The position numbers and the translations under genes are program-made. Positions 33,121-39,510 of a DNA stretch of 39,510 bases are shown here, one piece after another. Source of the DNA: Prochlorococcus sp. AG-409-P01 (GTDB lineage Bacteria; Cyanobacteriota; Cyanobacteriia; PCC-6307; Cyanobiaceae); assembly GCA_003215335.1 (NCBI GenBank), contig QCKM01000013.1:1-39510 (forward strand), in the 5' to 3' direction. Within the stretch, counting starts at the first letter, position 1. Each line of letters begins with the position of its first letter. The notes under the pieces were generated by a model that did no database searches, had not been told where the DNA came from, and worked only from the letters and a program-made list of their open reading frames with translations.

Positions 33121-34000
33121 ACCTGATTATTGGTCACTGCTAGGGATTTCTCCAGGGAGTAATCCTGATCAAGTAAAGATGGCTTTCCGAAGGGAAGCAC
33201 GCAGATGGCATCCTGATTTAAATGGTAATGATCTTCATGCAGAAGAGCGATTTAAGCTGGTTAATGAAGCTTATGCAGTTTTAAGTGACCCTCGCAAAAG
33301 ATCAGCTTGGGAAGGAAGTTTCCAAAACCTTAAACAGACACCTGATCAGTTTGCTCATGGCTTCCCTACTTTTGAGACCTATCTGTCTACTGTCCTAGGA
33401 GTTAACCTACCTAAAGATGAAACTGAAGATTATGATCAACCTATAGATAATCAAGCACCTTGGCCAACTAAATCATCCACTCCACCCTCACCAGTCCAAG
33501 CTTTTGAAAACATTGAATCAACTGTTGATTTGACACCTGATCAGGCATTAAATGGAACGATAGTTGAACTTGAACTTGAAGATGGAACACTCATAGAGCT
33601 GGATACTCCGCCTTTGGCAGGAGATGGATGGAGATTACGTCTTGCTGGCGTAGCAAAAGGTGGACGAGATCACTTTTTACAATTGCGAGTGGAAACAGAG
33701 GAAGGTTTGAGAATCGATGGATTACGTGTTTTATATCGTTTAGAACTATTTCCAGCAGATGCTGTACTTGGCTGTGCTGTTGAAGTGCCGACGCTTGGTG
33801 GCCCAGTTACACTTCAAGTTCCTCCTGGATCATCAAGTGGTCGCCTTTTGCGATTGAGAGGCAGAGGAATGGAATATGAAGGTCGAAGAGGTGATCAATT
33901 GGTAGAAATTAATGTAGTTTTTCCTGCTCAACTCACAGAATCAGAACAGGCTTTGTACAAACGCTTACAGGAGTTGTCGTCAGACCCAGAGGCAATATGA
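33101..34000 (+). CDS. dnaJ: DnaJ-type co-chaperone (class B, no zinc finger)
   Basis: This protein of 299 residues has an N-terminal J domain (about 9-72) with the HPD tripeptide at 37-39, a linker rich in proline and polar residues (about 75-140) and two C-terminal beta domains (LTPDQALNGTIVELEL ... PTLGGPVTLQVPPGSSSGRLLRLRGRGM) that bind substrate. The cysteine-rich zinc-finger domain of classic DnaJ is absent, so it is a CbpA-like, class B protein. Its ATG lies inside the end of dnaK (20-base overlap), so the two are translationally coupled and surely function together. Confidence 0.95.
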   Translation: MMTSTAKPDYWSLLGISPGSNPDQVKMAFRREARRWHPDLNGNDLHAEERFKLVNEAYAVLSDPRKRSAWEGSFQNLKQTPDQFAHGFPTFETYLSTVLGVNLPKDETEDYDQPIDNQAPWPTKSSTPPSPVQAFENIESTVDLTPDQALNGTIVELELEDGTLIELDTPPLAGDGWRLRLAGVAKGGRDHFLQLRVETEEGLRIDGLRVLYRLELFPADAVLGCAVEVPTLGGPVTLQVPPGSSSGRLLRLRGRGMEYEGRRGDQLVEINVVFPAQLTESEQALYKRLQELSSDPEAI

Positions 34001-34054
34001 GCTCACCAATTATTGTGGCAGGTTAGATTATGAATAGTGTATATCTAGAGGCAA

Positions 34055-34435
34055 ATGAGAGTAAATGTCCTTCTTTATGAACCTGGCAAAGAAAATGAAG
34101 GAATTCACTCATTAGAATTATCTGGCAAAACAGTAGTTTTGATGTTTGAAGATATTGATGATGCTGATCGATATGCCGGATTATTGGAAGCACAAGATTT
34201 CCCAACTCCTTCTGTTCAGTGTTTTGATCAAGAAGAAATTGAAGAATTTTGTTTTAAAAGTGGTTATGAAGCAAAATTAGTTGAAAAAGGTTTCGTGCCT
34301 AATACTGAAGAAGAGAGATTACTTTTGTCACCGCCTCAAGTTAATAAAGATGTGACTAACTGGAATAATGATGACAACCAACATTCATTAGACGATCTAG
34401 ATGATTTTCGCAAAAAACTAGAAGAACTTCTATGA
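34055..34435 (+). CDS. DUF3110 family protein
   Basis: This 126-residue soluble protein has the cyanobacterial/plastid DUF3110 pattern: MRVNVLLYEPGKENEGIHSLEL, then VVLMFEDIDDADRYAGLLEAQDFP, where the acidic DxDDAxRYA helix and LEAQ are diagnostic. The C-terminal 35 residues are acidic and low in complexity (NNDDN ... LDDLDDFRKKLEELL). No function is known. It begins 54 bases after dnaJ and overlaps the start of murQ by 4 bases (ATGA, 34432-34435), so it is cotranscribed with both. Confidence 0.85.
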   Translation: MRVNVLLYEPGKENEGIHSLELSGKTVVLMFEDIDDADRYAGLLEAQDFPTPSVQCFDQEEIEEFCFKSGYEAKLVEKGFVPNTEEERLLLSPPQVNKDVTNWNNDDNQHSLDDLDDFRKKLEELL

Positions 34436-35391
34436 AAAACTTTAATACACATGACTTAAGATTAGATACCATTAATAATAGAGGCCATTTGAATACAGAA
34501 AAGCTTAATCCGAAAAGTAAAGGTCTAGATAAACTATCAACAGAATCCTTGGTCACTTTGTTTAACCAAGAAGATAAAATTCCTCAAGAGTCAGTCGAAA
34601 GAGCTAAACTATCTATAACTAATGCTATTGAAGCAATATATGCAAGAGTAAAAAAGGGAGGAAGGCTGTTTTATTTAGGTGCAGGCACATCTGGTCGCTT
34701 AGGAGTATTAGATGCTGCTGAGTGCCCTCCAACTTTTTGCTGTCCTCCTGATTTGGTAAATGGACTAATAGCTGGTGGTTCAGATGCAATGCATAGAAGC
34801 TCAGAATACTTAGAAGATAATGAGGAGGATGGAAAATTGGAGCTCATTAAATATAAATTCTCCAGTTTAGATAGTTTAATAGGAATAACAGCAGGTGGAA
34901 CTACTCCTTATGTTATTGGAGCTTTAAAATACGCGCTTGATGTTAACGGGCTTGCTATAGCTTTAGCTTGTGTCTCTACTGATGAAGCAATTTTGCCTTG
35001 TACATTAGATATTCGTCTTGAAACTGGACCAGAGCTACTATCTGGATCTACAAGATTGAAAGCAGGTACAGCTACTAAAATGACATTAAACATAATTTCT
35101 ACAGCGTTGATGATTCGATTGGGTAAGGTCTATAGCAATATGATGGTAGATTTATCGGCTACTAATTTTAAATTAATTGATAGATCCTTGAGAATATTAG
35201 AAACCCTTGCAAAGATTGACCGTGAGAAAGGAATAGAAGTTCTCAGGCAAGCATCTGGTTCAGTGAAATTAGCTCTTTTAATATCTATCTCTAAGTTGGA
35301 TCCTGAATCATCAATTAAATTATTGGAACACCATGATGGCAATCTAAGATCAGCCCTGGATTCAATTGGATGCTGTATTGATGAATCATGA
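34432..35391 (+). CDS. murQ: N-acetylmuramic acid 6-phosphate etherase
   Basis: MurQ cleaves the lactyl ether of N-acetylmuramic acid 6-phosphate to give GlcNAc-6-phosphate, a step of peptidoglycan recycling in the cytosol. The 319-residue protein has the SIS-fold phosphosugar site GAGTSGR (83-89), LGVLDAAECPPTF with the conserved glutamate E97, the GGSDAM and second acidic region, and AGTATKMTLN in the second half, all typical of MurQ. The start ATG overlaps the DUF3110 stop in ATGA, indicating translational coupling. It is followed by a cyclophilin gene after 27 bases. Upstream recycling enzymes are not in the window. Confidence 0.95.
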   Translation: MKNFNTHDLRLDTINNRGHLNTEKLNPKSKGLDKLSTESLVTLFNQEDKIPQESVERAKLSITNAIEAIYARVKKGGRLFYLGAGTSGRLGVLDAAECPPTFCCPPDLVNGLIAGGSDAMHRSSEYLEDNEEDGKLELIKYKFSSLDSLIGITAGGTTPYVIGALKYALDVNGLAIALACVSTDEAILPCTLDIRLETGPELLSGSTRLKAGTATKMTLNIISTALMIRLGKVYSNMMVDLSATNFKLIDRSLRILETLAKIDREKGIEVLRQASGSVKLALLISISKLDPESSIKLLEHHDGNLRSALDSIGCCIDES

Positions 35392-35418
35392 GTATGATTT
35401 GTTTTTTGCTCTAACAAA

Positions 35419-35859
35419 ATGACAAAAGCCATTATGGATACCGAGGCAGGGACAATCCATTTAGACTTTTTTGATAGTGATGCTCCTAATACTGTCACTA
35501 ATTTTGTCAAACTTTCAAAAGATGGTTTTTACAATGGGCTTTCATTTCACAGAGTTATAGATGGTTTTATGGCTCAAGGGGGCTGCCCAAACACAAGACC
35601 TGGTGCGAATGGTGCTCCAGGAACTGGTGGTCCTGGATACACTATTGATTGCGAAATCAATACAAACAAGCATCTACCAGGATCTATTTCTATGGCCCAT
35701 GCCGGTAAAAATACTGGTGGGAGTCAATTTTTTATAGTTCATGAGTCACAACCTCATTTGGATGGTGTGCATACAGTTTTTGGAAAAACTGATGATATGA
35801 ATATTGTCAGAAATATAAAAAATGGAACTAGGATCTTAAAGATAACTATTGTCGATTAG
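35419..35859 (+). CDS. cyclophilin-type peptidyl-prolyl cis-trans isomerase
   Basis: This 146-residue protein is a single-domain cyclophilin. It has no signal peptide, so it acts in the cytosol. It contains [30 protein letters not shown] (with the catalytic arginine in FHRVI and FMAQGG), [10 protein letters not shown] and [11 protein letters not shown]. The family's tryptophan position that governs cyclosporin binding is histidine here (QPHLDG), as in many bacterial members. It starts at ATG 35419, 27 bases after murQ on the same strand. The convergent ribBA gene ends 12 bases beyond. Confidence 0.94.
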   Translation: MTKAIMDTEAGTIHLDFFDSDAPNTVTNFVKLSKDGFYNGLSFHRVIDGFMAQGGCPNTRPGANGAPGTGGPGYTIDCEINTNKHLPGSISMAHAGKNTGGSQFFIVHESQPHLDGVHTVFGKTDDMNIVRNIKNGTRILKITIVD

Positions 35860-35871
35860 TAATGATAGTTG

Positions 35872-37644
35872 CTATGACCATAAAATAAATGAATCTGATT
35901 TATCAATATTCCACGAGTCAATTAGACTTTCTTTCATAGATCTAAAACTTACAAGGCTACGTTCTTTCTTAGGTAAACTTTGAGACGGATGAAGAGCTTG
36001 TTGTGCTTTTTTAGTAGTTAGTATGCCAATACTATTTGTCTCGGGCCAGGATGCGATTTCACGTAAGAATTTTTCCAGATTATGAATGTCAAAGTCATAC
36101 ATATCTCTAGTAGCAATGTTCGCGGAACTTATTTTCCAGACGAAGTTAGGTTTTTCCAACAATGCAATTAGTCTAGAGGTATATTCGGGGCTAATTGTTA
36201 TGTCTAGTTGTCGTGATAGCTCTTCAGCCTTATGTAATAGTAATGGCACTATTTCGCTATCAATTTTGCCGTACCATGCTATTACAATGAATGGGTCGAT
36301 TTCCAGTGTAGATTCGCTATTGTCAATTAAGTGTCCTAACTTTTCTTTTTTTACAGATAAATAATCAGCATTATGTTCACTAGGACAGATTACAAGTGGT
36401 ACTCTTTCTTCTACTTTTAAGCCATATCCGCCAAGACCTGCAATCTTTCTAGGATTGTTAGTTAACAGCCTTAGACTGTGTATTCCAAGATCGGTAAGTA
36501 TTTGAGCTCCTACTCCATAATTACGTAAATCTGCTGCAAAACCTAATCTTTCATTTGCTTCGACTGTATCTAAACCTCCATCTTGAAGACTATATGCTTT
36601 GAGTTTATTAATTAAACCTATGCCACGCCCTTCTTGTCTTAAATAAACAACGACTCCTTCTCCTTCTTGCTCTATTCGTGATAAGGCTGCTTCCAATTGA
36701 GGTCTACAATCACATCTAAGTGAACCAAATGCATCACCAGTAAGGCATTCTGAATGCATTCTTACTAGAACAGGCTGTTTTAATTTCTCTTTATTACCCT
36801 TTACTAGTGCAATATGCTCTGTTTGATCTAACTTATTAACGTAACCAATGGCTTGGAAACCACCAAAAATGCTTGGAAGTGAAGCTGTTGCCTGACGAAA
36901 AACAAACCTTTCATTTTCTAGCCTATATCTAATAAGGTCAGCAATACTTATTAGCTTTAGATTCCATTGTTTAGCATATTTGTATAAATGAGTAAGTCTT
37001 GCCATTGATCCATCTGAATTTTGTATTTCACATATGACACCCGCTGGTGCTAATCCAGCTAGTTGAGCCAAATCGACCGCAGCTTCAGTGTGGCCTGCTC
37101 TTTTAAGAACACCTCCTTGACGTGCTCTAAGTGGGAAAATGTGCCCTGGTCGCCTTAAATCAATAGGTTTAGTTTCTGGATTGAGAGCTATTTGTATTGT
37201 TCTTGCTCGATCATCAGCTGAAATGCCTGTTGCGACACCGTGTTCTGGACCAGCATCAATGCTTATAGTGAAAGCTGTTTGGTTGGCATCAGTGTTTCTA
37301 TCAACCATTAGAGGAAGGTCTAGTTGATCTAGCCTCTTTCCTTCCATAGCCAAACAAATCAGGCCTCGAGCCTCAGTGGCCATGAAATTAATCTGTTCTG
37401 GGGTTGCAAATTGTGCAGCGCAGATCAAATCTCCTTCATTTTCCCTACGCTCATCATCTACAACCACAACACAGTCACCATTGCGTATTGCAGCAAGAGC
37501 ATCAGCGATTTCGTCAAAACGTACTTCGTCTGACTGGTTTGGTGTTGATGAATTAGTCAGTGTTCTATGGATTGACTTAATAAGAGCAGTATCGCTACGA
37601 GTACCATCGGCTGGAGTGCTCTGAATATCATGGTACCTGCCCAA
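35872..37644 (-). CDS. ribBA: bifunctional riboflavin biosynthesis protein RibBA
   Basis: RibBA carries 3,4-dihydroxy-2-butanone-4-phosphate synthase (N-terminal, about 42-245, with [11 protein letters not shown] at 63-73 and [13 protein letters not shown]) and GTP cyclohydrolase II (about 255-435, with zinc-binding C300 in [10 protein letters not shown]311 and C313 in LRCDCRPQ, and [11 protein letters not shown]). Both enzymes start riboflavin synthesis. The protein continues with about 150 further residues (441-590), beyond ordinary RibBA, that have no motif I recognise. The only in-frame start I can find is a TTG at 37644, inside the beginning of argC on the other strand. It is convergent with the cyclophilin gene. 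Confidence 0.95.
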   Translation of the reverse strand: MGRYHDIQSTPADGTRSDTALIKSIHRTLTNSSTPNQSDEVRFDEIADALAAIRNGDCVVVVDDERRENEGDLICAAQFATPEQINFMATEARGLICLAMEGKRLDQLDLPLMVDRNTDANQTAFTISIDAGPEHGVATGISADDRARTIQIALNPETKPIDLRRPGHIFPLRARQGGVLKRAGHTEAAVDLAQLAGLAPAGVICEIQNSDGSMARLTHLYKYAKQWNLKLISIADLIRYRLENERFVFRQATASLPSIFGGFQAIGYVNKLDQTEHIALVKGNKEKLKQPVLVRMHSECLTGDAFGSLRCDCRPQLEAALSRIEQEGEGVVVYLRQEGRGIGLINKLKAYSLQDGGLDTVEANERLGFAADLRNYGVGAQILTDLGIHSLRLLTNNPRKIAGLGGYGLKVEERVPLVICPSEHNADYLSVKKEKLGHLIDNSESTLEIDPFIVIAWYGKIDSEIVPLLLHKAEELSRQLDITISPEYTSRLIALLEKPNFVWKISSANIATRDMYDFDIHNLEKFLREIASWPETNSIGILTTKKAQQALHPSQSLPKKERSLVSFRSMKESLIDSWNIDKSDSFILWS

Positions 37645-38736
37645 TTATCACATCCCACAAGTCTTCCTAATACAGACATTCACCGCGTGGCGGTCATTGG
37701 TGCTAGTGGTTACGGTGGTCTGCAGACAATTAGGCTATTACTAGATCATCCAGAATTTGAAATAACCTTTTTAGGTGGTGAACGAAGTTCAGGTAAGTCT
37801 TGGAGTGATGTAAACCCTTTCATACCAATACCAAATAACCTAACAATCGAGATTCCTGACCCCGACAAAATTGCTCAAGTCTCAGATTTTGCTGTACTGA
37901 GCATGCCAAATGGAAGAGCTTGTCAAATCGTTCCTCATCTAGTTAAGAGAAATGTACGTGTAATAGATTTGTCAGCTGATTATAGATTCAGGTCATTAGA
38001 TAAGTGGAACTCAGTTTATCTAAATGAATCAAGATCAATAAATCGAAAAGATACTGCATTGTGTGAAACTGCTGTATATGGTCTTCCTGAGTGGAATTGT
38101 AACGCAATCAGATCTGCAGATATTGTTGCTGCTCCAGGTTGTTTCCCAACAGCTAGTTTATTGCCTTTATTACCATTTTTGAATCAAGGCATGATTGAAT
38201 ATGATGGAATAATTATTGATGCAAAAACAGGTACATCTGGTGGGGGTCGATCACCCAAAGAAAATCTATTGTTATCAGAATCATCAGAAACTATTTCTCC
38301 TTATGGTGTTATTGGACATAGACATACACCTGAGATTGAACAAATGGCCTCTCATATAGCAGGTCAAGAAATAAATATACAATTCACTCCACATCTTGTG
38401 CCAATGGTTCGAGGTCTACTTAGTACTGTTTATGCAAAATTGAGAGACCCAGGCTTAACTTCTGAAGATTGTAGAACTGTTTTGGCTACTATTTATCGTA
38501 ATAACCAGTTTGTAGAGGTATTACCTGTAGGAGTTTACCCATCAACAAAATGGGTTCGAAATACTAACAAAGCATTTTTATCTGTACAAGTTGACACTAG
38601 GACTAGTGGGATAGTACTAATGACAGCCATTGATAATTTAATAAAAGGTCAAGCTGGTCAAGGTGTCCAATGCTTAAACATTATGGCAGGACTATCTGAA
38701 GATTCTAATTTGCCAACAAATACATATTATCCCTAA
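37630..38736 (+). CDS. argC: N-acetyl-gamma-glutamyl-phosphate reductase
   Basis: ArgC reduces N-acetylglutamyl phosphate to the semialdehyde in arginine synthesis. The 368-residue protein has the NADP-binding GASGYGG (24-30), LSADYRF, the catalytic cysteine C171 in APGCFPTAS and the [10 protein letters not shown] motif with a conserved histidine. The ATG at 37630 is the annotated-style start, with a GTG at 37687 as a later option immediately before the dinucleotide fold. The start overlaps the ribBA start on the opposite strand by 15 bases, and the stop abuts the purN stop with no spacer. Confidence 0.96.
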   Translation: MVPAQLSHPTSLPNTDIHRVAVIGASGYGGLQTIRLLLDHPEFEITFLGGERSSGKSWSDVNPFIPIPNNLTIEIPDPDKIAQVSDFAVLSMPNGRACQIVPHLVKRNVRVIDLSADYRFRSLDKWNSVYLNESRSINRKDTALCETAVYGLPEWNCNAIRSADIVAAPGCFPTASLLPLLPFLNQGMIEYDGIIIDAKTGTSGGGRSPKENLLLSESSETISPYGVIGHRHTPEIEQMASHIAGQEINIQFTPHLVPMVRGLLSTVYAKLRDPGLTSEDCRTVLATIYRNNQFVEVLPVGVYPSTKWVRNTNKAFLSVQVDTRTSGIVLMTAIDNLIKGQAGQGVQCLNIMAGLSEDSNLPTNTYYP

Positions 38737-39420
38737 TCATTTGTTAGACCTCCAAATCTGACCAGCAAGGGCTATACCTTGAGGAAGAATAATGTGTTCT
38801 TGCTGATGAATCTTTAGTGTTAATGATTCTTTTGTGTCGGTAGGTAATATCGGAACGGCTGATTGAATTAGAAGTGGACCAGCATCAACCTCAGAGGTGA
38901 CAAAGTGAACAGAACATCCGGTTATTTTGACTTTTCTATCTATAGCCTGACCTATGGCATCGACCCCTGAGAAGCTTGGTAACAGTGATGGATGAATATT
39001 TATAATTTTGTTGGGATATGAATTTAATAATACGTTAGAACATATACGCATCCAACCAGCCATAACAATACCTTCGACATTAAGTTTACTAAGAGTATTA
39101 ACTATGGCGCTTTCAAATTGGCTTCGATTATCAAAGTTGCGGTGATCATGAACAAAATATGGTATACCAAGACGTTCAGCTCTTTTAATAACCTCACTAG
39201 CGGGATTATTTACTATTAGTGCCTTTATGATTGCATCTAGGCGTTTTTCATTAATTGCAGTGGCTATAGCTTCCAAATTAGTTCCAGTACCAGATGCAAA
39301 TACTGCAATTTCTAGCGGAGGGTTAAAACCAGGTAGAGTTAATATTCTGGGATAAGTTAAAAATTCATTCTTTTGATTCTCTTCCCTGGGACTATATAAA
39401 TGTTCTGGAGTTGGATTCAT
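38737..39420 (-). CDS. purN: phosphoribosylglycinamide formyltransferase (PurN)
   Basis: PurN transfers the formyl group from 10-formyltetrahydrofolate to GAR in purine synthesis. The 227-residue protein has the substrate motif GTGTNLEAI, the catalytic set in NIHPSLLPSFSG and the HFVTSEVDAGPLLIQ segment with the catalytic aspartate. The N-terminus starting at ATG 39420 carries about 35 residues before the first strand (LEIAVFASGTG), longer than the E. coli protein, and could be shortened by a later start. Its stop codon is directly adjacent to that of argC. The bases from 39421 to the end of the window are noncoding as far as I can see. Confidence 0.95.
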   Translation of the reverse strand: MNPTPEHLYSPREENQKNEFLTYPRILTLPGFNPPLEIAVFASGTGTNLEAIATAINEKRLDAIIKALIVNNPASEVIKRAERLGIPYFVHDHRNFDNRSQFESAIVNTLSKLNVEGIVMAGWMRICSNVLLNSYPNKIINIHPSLLPSFSGVDAIGQAIDRKVKITGCSVHFVTSEVDAGPLLIQSAVPILPTDTKESLTLKIHQQEHIILPQGIALAGQIWRSNK

Positions 39421-39510
39421 TTATAGAGAAATGTTACCTCTGCTGTTAATGCAGCTTTCAATATAACACTAGTATACAAGTTTTTTTCATATGTCTTGAT
39501 ATGCATGTTT

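Noticed and set aside
1-39510. Mobile elements, CRISPR arrays, phage or genomic-island integration features
   Set aside because: No transposase, integrase, direct-repeat array or att-like duplication of the tRNA 3' end was visible; the region downstream of tRNA-Ser is occupied by core pst genes.

Overview
This window looks like the core chromosome of a marine picocyanobacterium. A low-light-adapted Prochlorococcus is most likely, with a low-GC marine Synechococcus relative as the alternative. The evidence is the AT-rich DNA, very short intergenic gaps, a PsaK gene of photosystem I, Psb29/Thf1, the cyanobacterial DUF2499/DUF3593 and DUF3110 families, the glucosylglycerol-phosphate synthase, and many gene junctions that overlap by a few bases. 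I saw no rRNA, CRISPR array, transposase, integrase or phage gene.

Layout. (1) 1-3.5 kb: a run of very small genes, mostly unknown, containing a MIF-type tautomerase, a DUF2103-like protein and the adaptor ClpS. (2) 3.6-6.9 kb: a proteostasis group, Psb29/Thf1, ClpP and FtsH, next to ClpS. (3) 7.2-16.4 kb: a MacB/FtsX-like permease behind pyruvate kinase, a MazG-like pyrophosphohydrolase, the ilvA-scpB-yggT operon, and divergently dxs plus an FAD oxidoreductase. (4) 16.4-17.4 kb: psaK and the DUF2499/DUF3593 membrane pair. (5) 17.5-22.9 kb: a compatible-solute operon, ggpS followed by a binding protein, two permeases and an ATPase of an osmolyte/sugar ABC transporter. (6) 23-27.7 kb: rpmB, htpG, a small ferredoxin, hisZ and an inositol-monophosphatase-family phosphatase. 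(7) 28-31 kb: tRNA-Ser(GGA) and pstCAB without pstS. (8) 31.1-35.9 kb: dnaK-dnaJ, DUF3110, murQ and a cyclophilin. (9) 35.9-39.4 kb: ribBA, argC and purN, packed head-to-head and then tail-to-tail.

The genes fall into a few physiological themes: photosystem repair and protein quality control (ClpS, ClpP, FtsH, Psb29, HtpG, DnaK/J, cyclophilin), osmolyte synthesis and recapture (GgpS plus ABC transporter), phosphate uptake, and amino-acid, isoprenoid, purine and flavin biosynthesis.

I did not find a convincing undescribed multi-gene system. The observations most worth a second look are: a strong hairpin plus T-run that could terminate psaK transcription from inside the coding sequence of the convergent oxidoreductase; a possible switchable hairpin in the htpG leader; the absence of the GG-phosphate phosphatase from the ggp/ggt operon; a pyruvate kinase whose C-terminal swivel domain lacks the phospho-acceptor histidine; the head-to-head overlap of ribBA and argC; and the set of unknown small proteins at the left end.
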